Shown here: positions 1 to 9,793 of the stretch, in pieces
Layout: every line of letters begins with the position of its first letter
Position numbering within the stretch: position 1 is the first letter of the stretch
Assembly: GCA_019119685.1 (NCBI GenBank)
Contig: DWWN01000047.1
Coordinates: 25,631 to 89,630, forward strand
DNA from: Candidatus Faecalibacterium faecigallinarum
Lineage (GTDB): Bacteria > Bacillota > Clostridia > Oscillospirales > Ruminococcaceae
Length of the DNA: 64,000 nt
Direction of reading: 5' to 3'
The notes under the pieces: model-generated
Database searches by the model: none
The model's input: only the letters and a program-made list of their open reading frames with translations
What the model was told of the DNA's origin: nothing
Position numbers and translations under genes: made by a program

Positions 1-320
1 GCGCAGGTGCCCGAGAAGGTCTCGCGGCGGACGTACCGGCCGTTCTGGCCCGACTCGTTGTTGGTGTGGCTGCGGACGGCCTGAATGGTCAGATAACCGT
101 CCTCCAGCTGCATCTTCACGTCCTCTTTCTTGCAGCCGGGCAGGTCCACATCCATCTCGTAACCGCCCTCAACTTCCTTGACGTCGGTCTTCATCATGTT
201 GGCGGCGCGGTGGCCCATGGTGTTGCGGGCCTCGCGGTTCAGTTCGCGGTCCATGTTCTCGAAGAACGGATCAAACCAATCATCAAACAGATTTTCATGG
301 AAAACAGCAGGCAGTAACAT
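1..320 (-). CDS. hsp20: Hsp20/alpha-crystallin small heat shock protein (3' end cut by window start)
   Basis: Minus-strand translation MLLPAVFHENLFDDWFDPFFENMDRELNREA... closely parallels the complete Hsp20 at 673..1137. Confidence 0.85.
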   Translation of the reverse strand, partial: MLLPAVFHENLFDDWFDPFFENMDRELNREARNTMGHRAANMMKTDVKEVEGGYEMDVDLPGCKKEDVKMQLEDGYLTIQAVRSHTNNESGQNGRYVRRETFSGTC

Positions 321-439
321 AAGTCAAACCTCCAATCAACAGCCCCGAAGGCTGGTAAAACAACTTTGCCCGCCCAGCGGGGAAGGCGCTTTCCCGGGGG
401 CCTTGTTCCCCCTGTGCCCTTCCTCCTGAGCACGGCTAT

Positions 440-468
440 AGTATAGCACCAATTTTTAGCACTGTCAA
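440..468 (-). promoter_or_regulatory. Sigma-A-type promoter of hsp20 copy 1
   Basis: Minus strand TTGACA (463-468) - 17 nt - TATACT (440-445). Confidence 0.75.
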
Positions 469-482
469 GCATAGAGTGCTAA
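456..482 (-). promoter_or_regulatory. CIRCE element (HrcA operator)
   Basis: TTAGCACTG-TCAAGCATA-GAGTGCTAA; one mismatch to TTAGCACTC-N9-GAGTGCTAA; overlaps the -35. Confidence 0.9.
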
Positions 483-605
483 TGTTAATTAAAAGTTCAC
501 AATTCCAAGTTTGCCGTAAAATTTCTTTTGTGTATCCGTTTGTTTTTCTACGAATACGGGATATTCTGGCATATTTTAAGCGTATCTGCCAGCAGAAAGC
601 GCAAA

Positions 606-641
606 ATGCCCCCGGAGGGCCTTGCGGTCCCCCGGGGGCAT
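606..641 (-). terminator. Intrinsic terminator of hsp20 copy 2
   Basis: ATGCCCCCGG...CCGGGGGCAT stem followed by TTTT on the minus strand. Confidence 0.7.
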
Positions 642-672
642 CTCAGTGCGCTGTTTCAGCGCGCACCAGCCG

Positions 673-1137
673 TTACTCGATCTCGATCAAGTTCGAGTTG
701 GCGGCGGGCAGCTCCTTCTTCTGCTCAGCATGAGGCAGCGTGATCTTCAGCACGCCATCCTCAAACTTTGCGTGGACGTCCTCTTTCTTGACGTCCTCGC
801 CGACGTAGAAGCTGCGGGCACAGGTACCGGAGAAGCTCTCCCGGCGCACATAGCGGCCGTTCTTGTCGGTCTGGTCCTGATTGTGGCTGCGGACAGCCTG
901 GATGGTCAGATAGCCGTTGTCCAGCTCCATCTTGACGTCCTCTTTCTTGCAGCCGGGCAGATCGACGGCGACCTCGTAGGCGCTGCCGGTATCCTTAACG
1001 TCGGTCTTCATCATGTTGGCGCCGCGCTTACCAAAAACCTGGCGGGATTCGCGGTTCAGTTCGCGATCCATATCCTCGAAGAACGGATCAAACCAATCGT
1101 CGAACAGATTCTCATGAAAAACAGCAGGCAGTAACAT
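673..1137 (-). CDS. hsp20: Hsp20/alpha-crystallin family small heat shock protein
   Basis: 154 aa ORF with alpha-crystallin domain (VAVDLPGCKKEDVKMELDNGYLTI...DGVLKITLPHAE). Confidence 0.95.
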   Translation of the reverse strand: MLLPAVFHENLFDDWFDPFFEDMDRELNRESRQVFGKRGANMMKTDVKDTGSAYEVAVDLPGCKKEDVKMELDNGYLTIQAVRSHNQDQTDKNGRYVRRESFSGTCARSFYVGEDVKKEDVHAKFEDGVLKITLPHAEQKKELPAANSNLIEIE

Positions 1138-1257
1138 AAGTCAAACCTCCAATCATGGCCCCGAAAGGGCCAACAGGTGCTTCCGGTGGGGCGGGCCCGG
1201 GGATCTTGTTCCCCGTGCCCTTTCCTCCTGGGCACGTCTATACTATAGCACCTATTT

Positions 1258-1284
1258 TTAGCACTGTCAAGCATAGAGTGCTAA
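1258..1284 (-). promoter_or_regulatory. CIRCE element (HrcA operator), second copy
   Basis: TTAGCACTG-TCAAGCATA-GAGTGCTAA, identical to the first copy; overlaps TTGACA(1265-1270)-17-TATAGT(1242-1247). Confidence 0.9.
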
Positions 1285-1412
1285 AATTAACCTTTCTATC
1301 ACAGATAAGACATATTTCATGCAATTTTGCCGTTTTCGGGCCCCGCATGGCAAAAAAACACGCCCAGCCGCTTTGGGCTGGACGTGTCCAATCAAAGTTT
1401 TGCAGGCATTCC

Positions 1413-2612
1413 TCAGTGGAACAGGCTGTCGTGGATGGCGCTGACGGCGCGGTCGGCCTCCTCGCGGTCGATGATGCAGGAGATCTTGATCTCGCTGGTG
1501 GAGATCATATGGATGTTGATGTTGTTGTTGGCCAGCGCCTCGAACATACTGGCGGCCACGCCGCTGTGGCTCTGCATACCGGCGCCCACGATGGACACCT
1601 TGGCGTAGTCGTTGGAGCAGGTCACCTGGCTGAACTTCTCGCTCTCCCGCAGGGCGCGCAGCGCGATGGGCGCGTCGCCCTGGGAGCAGGTGAAGATCAC
1701 GTCCTTCTTGCCGTCGCGGCCGGTGGACTGCAGGATGATGTCCACGTTGACCTTCTTCTGGGCCAGCATCCCGAAGATCTTAAAGCTCATGCCCGGCTCG
1801 TCGGGGACGTTCAGGATCGAAATGACGGCCACGTCGGTGTCCTTTGCAACACCCTTGATCAGCATACCTTCCATATCTTTTGCAACCTCCTTGACCACAG
1901 TGCCGGGCACCGGGTTCAGGCTGGAGAGCACCTCCAGCTCCACATTGTATTTCTTGGCCAGCTCTACGCTGCGGTTGTTCAGCACCTGGGCGCCCAGGCT
2001 CGCCAGCTCGAGCATCTCGTCAAAGGAGATCTCGGGCAGCTTGCGGGCATTGCGCACCTTGCGGGGGTCGGCGGTGTAGACGCCTTCCACATCGGTGTAG
2101 ATCTGGCACCGGTCGGCGTGCAGGGCGGCCGCGATGGCCACCGCGCTGGTGTCCGAGCCGCCGCGGCCCAGGGTGGTGATGTCGTCCAGCTTGTTGATGC
2201 CCTGGAAGCCCGCCACCACTACGATGCGGTTGCGCTCCAGCTCGGATGCGATGCGCTCCACGTCCATCCGCTTGATGCGGGCCTTGGTGTAAGCCCGGTC
2301 GGTGTGGAAGCCCGCCTGCCAGCCGGTCAGGCTGGTGGCATGGCAGCCGATCTCGTTCAGGGCCATGGCCAGCAGGGCAATGCTGATCTGCTCGCCGGTG
2401 GCCAGCAGCATATCCATCTCCCGGGCGGAGGGGTTGTGGGTGATCTCCGCCGCCTTTGCGATCAGGTCGTCGGTGGTGTCGCCCTGGGCGGATACCACGA
2501 CCACCACGTCGTTGCCCGCGTTGTGGGTCTGCGCTACGATGCGCGCCACGTTGAAAATACGCTCGCGGTCCCGGACCGATGAGCCGCCGAACTTTTGTAC
2601 GATCAACGCCAT
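1413..2612 (-). CDS. lysC: Aspartate kinase
   Basis: MALIVQKFGGSSVRD start, aspartokinase motifs, C-terminal ACT region. Confidence 0.95.
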   Translation of the reverse strand: MALIVQKFGGSSVRDRERIFNVARIVAQTHNAGNDVVVVVSAQGDTTDDLIAKAAEITHNPSAREMDMLLATGEQISIALLAMALNEIGCHATSLTGWQAGFHTDRAYTKARIKRMDVERIASELERNRIVVVAGFQGINKLDDITTLGRGGSDTSAVAIAAALHADRCQIYTDVEGVYTADPRKVRNARKLPEISFDEMLELASLGAQVLNNRSVELAKKYNVELEVLSSLNPVPGTVVKEVAKDMEGMLIKGVAKDTDVAVISILNVPDEPGMSFKIFGMLAQKKVNVDIILQSTGRDGKKDVIFTCSQGDAPIALRALRESEKFSQVTCSNDYAKVSIVGAGMQSHSGVAASMFEALANNNINIHMISTSEIKISCIIDREEADRAVSAIHDSLFH

Positions 2613-2685
2613 ATACTTGTCACTCTCCTCTTTCGCTATCCTCTATAACCAGAGGGTGAAGGTGCAAAACGTCCCTGTTCCTCTG

Positions 2686-3591
2686 TCATTCAACCGTCGC
2701 GCCGGCGTTGTCCGCGTCCAGGCGCAGCAGTGTAAATGCTTCACATCCGTCCAGGCCTTCGAGGGCCACCAGGCCCTGTTCCAGCCTCTGATAAAATTCC
2801 TCTGCCCCGTCGCGCTCGGCCACCGCCATCACGGTGCTGCCCGCGCCCGACACATAGACCGCCAGGGCTCCGCACTCCTTTGCCAGGGCAAACACTTCCT
2901 TCGAGCCGGGCATCAGGGGGATGCGGTAGGGCTGGTGCAGCTTATCCTCGGTGGCGATGGGCAGCAGGTCATGCCGGCCGTCGCAGAAGGCCGCCGGCAG
3001 CAGCGCCGCCCGGGACAGGTTGTAGACCGCGTCCTTGTGGGGGATCTGCCCCGGCAGGGCGGCGCGGGCCGCCTCGGTCAGCAGTTTGTAGTCGGGCACC
3101 ACCGCCGCAAAGCAGAGGCTGGGGTCCACTTCCCGCTTGACCGAATACACTTCCCCACCCTCAAAGACGCTGGTGGTCAGCCCGCCCAGCAGGGCCGGGG
3201 CCACGTTGTCGGGGTGGCCCTCGATGGCGGTGGCCAGGGTCAGCAGCTCCTGAGTGTTGAGCACGTCCCCCAGCATCCGGTTGGCCCCCAGCAGGCCGGC
3301 GATGATGCAGGCCGACGAGGAGCCCAGGCCCCGCGCCATGGGGATGGGGTTGGTCTGGACGATCTTCAAAGGCGGGATGCGCTTGCCCACCCGGTCGAAC
3401 AGGCTCTTGGCCGAGCGGTAGATCAGGTTGGACTCGCCCCGAGGGATGCGAGTGCCGTCCGCCGCCGAGATGTCCAGCTTGTCGCTCTCCTCAAAGGTGG
3501 CGGTGTTGTACAGGGTGACTGCCAGGCCCACCGCGTCGAAGCCGGAGCCCACGTTGGCGCTGGTGGCCGGGACCGAAACTTTGATCTTCAT
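2686..3591 (-). CDS. thrB: Homoserine kinase
   Basis: GHMP kinase motifs VPATSANVGSGFDAVGLAV, PMARGLGSSSA. Confidence 0.95.
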   Translation of the reverse strand: MKIKVSVPATSANVGSGFDAVGLAVTLYNTATFEESDKLDISAADGTRIPRGESNLIYRSAKSLFDRVGKRIPPLKIVQTNPIPMARGLGSSSACIIAGLLGANRMLGDVLNTQELLTLATAIEGHPDNVAPALLGGLTTSVFEGGEVYSVKREVDPSLCFAAVVPDYKLLTEAARAALPGQIPHKDAVYNLSRAALLPAAFCDGRHDLLPIATEDKLHQPYRIPLMPGSKEVFALAKECGALAVYVSGAGSTVMAVAERDGAEEFYQRLEQGLVALEGLDGCEAFTLLRLDADNAGATVE

Positions 3592-3602
3592 GGCGCCCTC
3601 CT

Positions 3603-4838
3603 TCAGTCGTCCGCAGGCAGGCGGCGCAGCACCAGCTTGACGCTGCCCCCCACCGCCTCGATCTTGCGGGCTGCCGCTTCCAGGGCGGCGGCATCCGCCT
3701 GCCCGATCATATAAGCGCAGCCGTCATAGTGCTCGGCCACCAGCTGGCCGGGGCCATAGATGGCTTCCACCACAGCGGGGGCAGCCCCCTCCACACGCAC
3801 ATAGTATGCCGCCGGGGCCGGGTCGGTGAGCATCCCTTCGGCGGGCTCGGCCGGCTGCCAGAACAGGCTGTCGTGCATCTTCACCCCGTGTTTGAGGGCG
3901 TCCACCACATCGGCCACCACGGCGCTGGCGGTGGGCAGCTTGCCCGCGCCCTTGCCGTAAAAGACCACGTCGCCCAGCATATCGCCCTTGACCTTGACGG
4001 CGTTGAACACGTCGTCCACGCCGGCCAGCTGGTTCTCGTGGGGCACCAGGCAGGGCTCCACCCCTGCGGCCACACCGCCGCCGGGCAGCAGCTTCATCCA
4101 GGCAATCAGCTTGATGACGCAGCCCAGCTTGGCCGCGGCCTGGACGTCGGCCACCGTGATGTCACGGATGCCCCGGGTGGGGATGTTCTGGGGGTAGATG
4201 TGGTGCCCGCAGACCAGCGACGCCAGAATGGCGATCTTGCGGCAGGCGTCCCGGCCGTCCACATCGTCGCCGGGGTCCTTGGTCTCGGCGTAGCCCAGCT
4301 GCTGGGCGATCTTCAAAGCCTCGTCAAAGCCCATGTTCTCCCGGGCCATCTTGGTCAGCATGAAGTTGGTGGTGCCGTTGACGATGCCCTCCACCTCGGT
4401 GATGACGTTGGCCGCCAGGCACTGGTGCATCGGGGTGATGATGGGGGTGCCGCCCCCCACCGACGCCTCGAACAGAAACGCACAGTTGTGGCTCTTGGCC
4501 AGGGCCAGCAGCTCGGCGCCGTAGGTGGCCACCATCTCCTTGTTGGAGGTGCAGACGCTGCGGCCGCTCTCCAAAGCCTGCCGCACATAGGGGTAGGCAA
4601 AGCGGGTGCCGCCGATGGTCTCCACCACCACCTTGACCTCGGGGTCGGCGAGGATGACGTCGATGTTCTTGACGAACAGATGGGCGTCGGGCCGGTCCGA
4701 GAAATCCCGCACGTCCAGGATATACTTCACTTCCACCGGTTCGCCGGCACGGCGGGCAACGCTCGCCGCGTTCCGGTTCAGGACCTCATACACGCCGCTG
4801 CCCACGGTGCCAAAGCCCAAAATTGCGATCTTTGCCAT
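3603..4838 (-). CDS. hom: Homoserine dehydrogenase
   Basis: MAKIAILGFGTVGSGVYEVL, TSNKEMVA, VNGTTNFMLTKM, C-terminal ACT. Confidence 0.95.
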   Translation of the reverse strand: MAKIAILGFGTVGSGVYEVLNRNAASVARRAGEPVEVKYILDVRDFSDRPDAHLFVKNIDVILADPEVKVVVETIGGTRFAYPYVRQALESGRSVCTSNKEMVATYGAELLALAKSHNCAFLFEASVGGGTPIITPMHQCLAANVITEVEGIVNGTTNFMLTKMARENMGFDEALKIAQQLGYAETKDPGDDVDGRDACRKIAILASLVCGHHIYPQNIPTRGIRDITVADVQAAAKLGCVIKLIAWMKLLPGGGVAAGVEPCLVPHENQLAGVDDVFNAVKVKGDMLGDVVFYGKGAGKLPTASAVVADVVDALKHGVKMHDSLFWQPAEPAEGMLTDPAPAAYYVRVEGAAPAVVEAIYGPGQLVAEHYDGCAYMIGQADAAALEAAARKIEAVGGSVKLVLRRLPADD

Positions 4839-4872
4839 AGTCTCCTCGCTCCTATCCTTTCAGAAATGTGCC

Positions 4873-5313
4873 TTACGCATCGTAGCTCAGCCGGACCCCC
4901 ACCACCGTACTCTGCCTGGAGAGCATGGCGGCCAGCTCGTCGGGGGACATCTGCATGGTGTCGGTGCGGATGGTCACCGCCACCTGGGCGGTGCCGTTTT
5001 CCGGCGTGGCCTGGTTGATGGTGACGATGCTGGCCCCGGCGCTGCTGATGCCGGCCAGCAGGCTTTGCAGCGCGCCGGTCTGATCCCGCAGGGTGGCCAT
5101 GACGGTGATCAGCTCCCGCCCGTTTTCCGAATCAAAGATGCAGTCCTTGTATTTGTAATAGGCGCTGCGGGACAGCCCCACCGCCCGTGTGGCGGCCGAA
5201 ATGTTCCGTGCCTGGCCGCTGGCCAGCAGCTCCTTGGCCCGGATGACTTTCAAAAAGACTTCCGGCAGCACCTGCGCGTCCACAAGATAAAATCGGCGCT
5301 CCAACTTGTTCAC
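4873..5313 (-). CDS. ACT domain-containing protein (PheB/UPF0735-like)
   Basis: HTH-like SAYYKYKDCIF followed by ACT domain; next to hom. Confidence 0.85.
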   Translation of the reverse strand: MNKLERRFYLVDAQVLPEVFLKVIRAKELLASGQARNISAATRAVGLSRSAYYKYKDCIFDSENGRELITVMATLRDQTGALQSLLAGISSAGASIVTINQATPENGTAQVAVTIRTDTMQMSPDELAAMLSRQSTVVGVRLSYDA

Positions 5314-5345
5314 CTCTCAAGCACAACTGTATTCACGGGAAATAT

Positions 5346-5388
5346 AATAGCATCCGCCCTCCCGCATTGCAAGAGGGCGGATGCTATT
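5346..5388. repeat. Perfect inverted repeat (16-bp arms, 11-nt loop) overlapping a minus-strand promoter
   Basis: AATAGCATCCGCCCTC ... GAGGGCGGATGCTATT; minus TTGCAA (5367-5372) -17- TATTAT (5344-5349). Confidence 0.75.
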
Positions 5389-5550
5389 TTGGCAGTTTCG
5401 ACAGTTTTTCCACGGGACGCGGCGCTTCTGTTGCCGAAAGTGCAATACACAAAAGCGCCTTTTGGGGGCGGCCGCCGCGGCCGGACTGTCCGCCTGGGGC
5501 AGCACACTGTCTCTGTCCCGCGGATGCAGGCCCGGGCCTCAGGGCGCCGC

Positions 5551-8094
5551 TCAGTCGGTGATGACGCCTTCGGTGTCCACCTGGCTGGAGACGATGCCGC
5601 CGCTGTGGTCGTAGTTGCAGGTGGCGGGCAGGTCGTCGGCCTTGTAGTAGCCGGTGGCGCGGCCGGGGCAGCCCGGGCCGGCCAGCAGGCCGCTCTGGGT
5701 GCAGTAGGAGCGCTGGACCACGCCTTCCGCCATGGGGAATTCCCTGGTCTCATACCCCTCCTGGACGGTGTTCATCAGGGCCCGCCACGCTTCGACGCAG
5801 GTGCGGGTCCTGGCCTGGCTGCCCAGGGTCAGGGTCATGTCGTAGGGGGAGTCGTAACCCCACCAGACGGCGGTCACATAGTATGGGGTGCCGCCCACGA
5901 ACGACAGGTCGCGCTCGTCGGTGGCGGTACCCGTCTTGCCGAAGGACCGCATATTGCCCGCCGTGGGGTACCGGCCGCCCGCCGTGCCCACGCTGCTGTA
6001 CAGGACGTTCTGCAGCAGCTGGTTCATGATGGAGGCGGTCTGGGGGGTCAGGGCCTGGTAGCTGGTGGCGTTGTTTTCCAGATAGATGTTGCCGTCCCGG
6101 TCCAGCACACGGGTGTAAAGGTGGGGGGTGGTGTACTGGCCGTCGTAGAAGATCTGGAACGCCGCCGCCAGGTCCATGGGTGTGACGCCGTGGGTCTGGC
6201 TGCCCATGACCAGGGGGGCAAGGCCCACATCGTTGACCGGGTCAAGGGTGTCCAGCTGCAGGGTGTTGTAAAGGAAGTTGAAGATGGTGTTCGCCCCCAC
6301 CAGGTCGCCCACCCGGGCGGCGATGGTGTTCAGGGAGCGGGCCAGGCCGTTCCACAGGGGGACGTCGGTATTGTCGCCGTAGTTGCCGCCGTAGTTCTTG
6401 GGCCAGCTGCGCCAGGCGTTGGGGTAGGCCCGCAGCGCCTCGTCCGACAGGCCCGACAGGCCGTTGCGGCGGCAGTAGTCATCGTCCCGGATCACCATGT
6501 CGCTCTTCAGGTAGAGGGGGGAGTTGTTCAGCATGGTGGACCAGTTGACCAGCCCGTACTCGATGCCCAGCGCGTAGGCGCCGATGGGCTTGATGGCTGA
6601 GCCGGTCTGCCTTGTCACGCTGTAGGCGCGGTTCAACGTCAGGTCGCGGGTCTTTTCGCCCAGGCCGCCCACCATGGCCACCACGTTGCCGTCGTAGTCC
6701 AGTGTGACCATGGCGGCCTGGGTGCGCACGTTGCGGTAATAGGTGACGGTGCCGTCCTCCGCCGTGGTGGTCTTGAGGGTGCCGTCGGCGTTGTAGACGG
6801 GCACGTCGTCCTCCGACAGGCTGGACACCGGTTCTTCGTGCCAGCCAGCCGGGAAGTACTGGTCGTTCGTGTTGAGCATCAGCTCTTCCATCTGGGCCTG
6901 GATCTTGGGGTTGACGGTGGCCTCGATGGTAAAGCCGCCGGTGTACAGCATCTGCTGGGCCGCGGACTCGGTGATGCCCTCCTTCTCCATGATGTCCTGC
7001 ACCACTTCCTCAAAGAGGGCGTCGGTGAAGTAGGAGTTGTTGGTGGCGGTGGTCCTGGAGGTGTCCTCCTCGGCCAGGACCAGCGGCTGGGCCGCGGCGT
7101 CGCGGTATACCTCCTCCGAGATGACCCCTTCCTGCCACATATTATAAAGGATATAGTTGCGGCGGTTGATGAGGTTCTCGGGGTTGGTGCGGGGGTTGTA
7201 GTTGGTGGGGTTTTTGGTGATGGAGGCAATGGTCGCGCATTCCCACAGGGTCAGCTGGCTGACCTCCTTGCCAAAATATTCCAGCGAGGCCGTCTGCACG
7301 CCCTGGATGGTGCCGGTAAAGCTGATGGTGTTCAGGTAGGCTTCCAGGATGGTCTCCTTGGAGTAGTTGCGGTAGAGGGTATAGGCGCGGTAGATCTCGC
7401 GCAGCTTGCGCAGCGCGCCCTCGATGCCGCTGGCGCTGTCGTCATCGGTCAGGTTCTTGATGAGCTGCTGCTCGATGGTGGACGCGCCCTGCTTGGAGCT
7501 GTAGATGGGCACGATATACTCGTTGATCATCGCGCCCACCGTCCGCTTGAGGTTGAAGCCGGGCTCCGAGTAAAAGTCCTTGTCCTCGGTGCAGATAAAG
7601 GCGTACTGCAGATACTGGGGGATCTGTTCCAGGTCCACCCACATCCGGTGGCTGTTGGAGGAGCGCAGGGTGGCGTATTCGATCTGCGCGCCGGTGTCGG
7701 GGTCGGTGGCCACCACCACGCTGGACTGGCTCAGCTCGATCTGGTCCAGGTTGAGCAGGTCGCCGTCGTTGGCCGTGGCCTGCACCACATAAAACACCAT
7801 GCACACCGCCAGCGCGCACCCCGCCATCACCCCCACGCAGAACAGGGTGGCAAAGATGCGGAAGAGCGCCCGCAGGACCGGATGCTTTGGCTTTTCCTTT
7901 TCAGGCTTTTGCTTTTTGGGGCCGCGGCCGCCCTGGGGTGCGCCGGCATGGCCTGTCCCCCGGCCGCCGCCGGAGGACGGGGGCGGCGCGGACTCCCGTC
8001 TGCTGCGGGTGGTGTCCACCATGCGGTGCCGCGGCGCCGCGGCGCTGTGAGCACCCGCGCCGTCGCTGCGGTGGATGCGCCTCATTTCATTCAT
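5551..8094 (-). CDS. Class A penicillin-binding protein (transglycosylase/transpeptidase, PBP1A-like)
   Basis: GT51 motifs (ICTEDKDFYSEPGF, STIEQQLIKNL) and transpeptidase motifs (RQTGSAIKPIGAY, FGKTGTA). Confidence 0.93.
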   Translation of the reverse strand: MNEMRRIHRSDGAGAHSAAAPRHRMVDTTRSRRESAPPPSSGGGRGTGHAGAPQGGRGPKKQKPEKEKPKHPVLRALFRIFATLFCVGVMAGCALAVCMVFYVVQATANDGDLLNLDQIELSQSSVVVATDPDTGAQIEYATLRSSNSHRMWVDLEQIPQYLQYAFICTEDKDFYSEPGFNLKRTVGAMINEYIVPIYSSKQGASTIEQQLIKNLTDDDSASGIEGALRKLREIYRAYTLYRNYSKETILEAYLNTISFTGTIQGVQTASLEYFGKEVSQLTLWECATIASITKNPTNYNPRTNPENLINRRNYILYNMWQEGVISEEVYRDAAAQPLVLAEEDTSRTTATNNSYFTDALFEEVVQDIMEKEGITESAAQQMLYTGGFTIEATVNPKIQAQMEELMLNTNDQYFPAGWHEEPVSSLSEDDVPVYNADGTLKTTTAEDGTVTYYRNVRTQAAMVTLDYDGNVVAMVGGLGEKTRDLTLNRAYSVTRQTGSAIKPIGAYALGIEYGLVNWSTMLNNSPLYLKSDMVIRDDDYCRRNGLSGLSDEALRAYPNAWRSWPKNYGGNYGDNTDVPLWNGLARSLNTIAARVGDLVGANTIFNFLYNTLQLDTLDPVNDVGLAPLVMGSQTHGVTPMDLAAAFQIFYDGQYTTPHLYTRVLDRDGNIYLENNATSYQALTPQTASIMNQLLQNVLYSSVGTAGGRYPTAGNMRSFGKTGTATDERDLSFVGGTPYYVTAVWWGYDSPYDMTLTLGSQARTRTCVEAWRALMNTVQEGYETREFPMAEGVVQRSYCTQSGLLAGPGCPGRATGYYKADDLPATCNYDHSGGIVSSQVDTEGVITD

Positions 8095-8347
8095 AGCGAA
8101 GCAGATCGCCTCCTTCAAAACAAAACCGTTGTGCTTCCTGCCTTGTGATCCTTCCCCACGCTGCCGGGCGGTCAAAGCGCGGGCGCACACAGTCCGGGCT
8201 CAGGTTCAAATTCCGATACTTGGTTATTATAGCACACTTGCCCCCGGAAAGTACAGCGTCCCGGGGTGAAATTTGGCCTTTATTTGGCGTTGATTGTGTG
8301 AAAACCGCCCTTTTCGTCCATACTATCACAGAAAGGAGCCCGGCTTT

Positions 8348-8740
8348 ATGCGTAAATTGTGGTATTTTCTCTTTTACGGCCTGTGTGCCTTTACCATCGC
8401 TTTCAGCCTGTACTGGATGGCCGCCGTCCCGCCGCGGGCCGCCCGGCCGGGGCCCGCTTCCAGCGCCGGCAGCGGCAGCCAGAGCAGCAGCCCCTCCCTG
8501 CGGGCGGGCGCGGCGCTGTCCGGCGTGCCGGAAGGTGAAGAAGGCTACTACCTCTGCGATGAGGGCGGGCGGCTTTCGGTCTACCGCTGCGACGCCGGCG
8601 GCACCCCCCGCCAACTGCTGGAACGCACCGACATCTATGTCAACCTCCTGCCCGAGGCCGACGCCCTGCGCTATAAATCCGGCTACTACGTCTGGAGCCG
8701 CCAGGAACTGGAAACTCTGCTGGAGGACCTGGGCGCCTGA
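8348..8740 (+). CDS. Membrane-anchored small protein with BofC C-terminal-like domain
   Basis: N-terminal TM segment; YYLCDEGGRLSVYRC...LPEADALRYKSGYYVWSRQELETLLEDL resembles BofC_C. Confidence 0.6.
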   Translation: MRKLWYFLFYGLCAFTIAFSLYWMAAVPPRAARPGPASSAGSGSQSSSPSLRAGAALSGVPEGEEGYYLCDEGGRLSVYRCDAGGTPRQLLERTDIYVNLLPEADALRYKSGYYVWSRQELETLLEDLGA

Positions 8741-8819
8741 CCGGCCGTCCAGTTGACAGCCCGGCCTTGTTAGGTTATACTGACTGAAAGTATCTTCAAC
8801 AAGACAGGAGGGGCTTTCC

Positions 8820-9491
8820 ATGTCCAAAACCTATCTCATCACCGGCGCGACCTCGCCGCTGGGGCTGGCCTTGATGGGCCGGCTGCTGCCCGCCCTGGAG
8901 GAGGGCGACCTGATCCTGGCCCAGGGCTGCGGCGACCTTGCCCGGCTGGCCGGGCTGTGCCAGGCCAGGCCCGGCTTCATCCGCCCTTACGATGCGGATT
9001 TCACCCAGCCGCTGGCGGTCCGCGCCTTCCTCAGCGACCTGACCGACACCTACCCCACCCCCACCCACCTGGTCCATCTGGCCGGGCTGCGCCCCATCGA
9101 AGCGCCTTACGCCCACTTTGACGAGGAGCGCTTTGTCCAGGAGCGGGCCGTCACGCTGGACAGCGCCCTGGTGCTGTGCAAGGCCATCCTGCCCAAAATG
9201 GCCCAGGCGGGCTTTGGCCGGGTGGTCTTTCTGGACAGCCGGGCCTCCACCCGCGCCGTCTCGGCCAACATCCTGCAGGGCGCTTTGAACGGGCTGGCCC
9301 TTTCCCTGGCCGCCGAGTACGCTTCCGCCGGCGTCACCGTCAACTGCATCGCCCCCGGCCCGATGGCCTCCGATGCCGAGGCGGACGCCGCCGCCTTCAC
9401 CCCCGACCGGGCCGCCGCCCTGCTCGGCTTTTTGCTCAGCGAGGACGCCGGCCCCCTCACCGGCGCCACCCTGCCGGCAGGTCTGTTCTGA
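8820..9491 (+). CDS. SDR family oxidoreductase
   Basis: Rossmann start YLITGATSPLGLALMG; VNCIAPGPM motif. Confidence 0.85.
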   Translation: MSKTYLITGATSPLGLALMGRLLPALEEGDLILAQGCGDLARLAGLCQARPGFIRPYDADFTQPLAVRAFLSDLTDTYPTPTHLVHLAGLRPIEAPYAHFDEERFVQERAVTLDSALVLCKAILPKMAQAGFGRVVFLDSRASTRAVSANILQGALNGLALSLAAEYASAGVTVNCIAPGPMASDAEADAAAFTPDRAAALLGFLLSEDAGPLTGATLPAGLF

Positions 9492-9494
9492 GAT

Positions 9495-9781
9495 CCTTTA
9501 GGGGGAACCCATTTCTGCGCGCAGTCGCGCGGCAGAAATTCCTTCCCCCTAACTCTCTTGCGCTTAGCCGGTTTTCGCGGCGCGCGAGCGCTTGCGAAAA
9601 TCGGAGCGCTGCGCCAGCGGCGGCTCGCTGTTTCGTCCACTGGACGCGCTTCACCGCCGCTGCCCCTGGGGACAAAATTTGGCGCTGACCCGCGCACTCG
9701 CCGCAAAGCGGCTCGCACACTCTCAGCGCCAAATTTCCCTGGTTGTGTCCCGGCCGTACGCGCATGTCGTCCGGCCGGGAC
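9495..9781 (+). repeat. Structured dispersed repeat, copy B (long form)
   Basis: Near-identical inverted copy at 10092-10376, shorter copy at 63830+. Hairpins 9498-9552, 9675-9736 (14/14 bp), 9747-9781; starts 3-4 nt after SDR stop, ends hairpin + GTTTT. Confidence 0.9.
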
Positions 9782-9793
9782 GTTTTGCAATGT

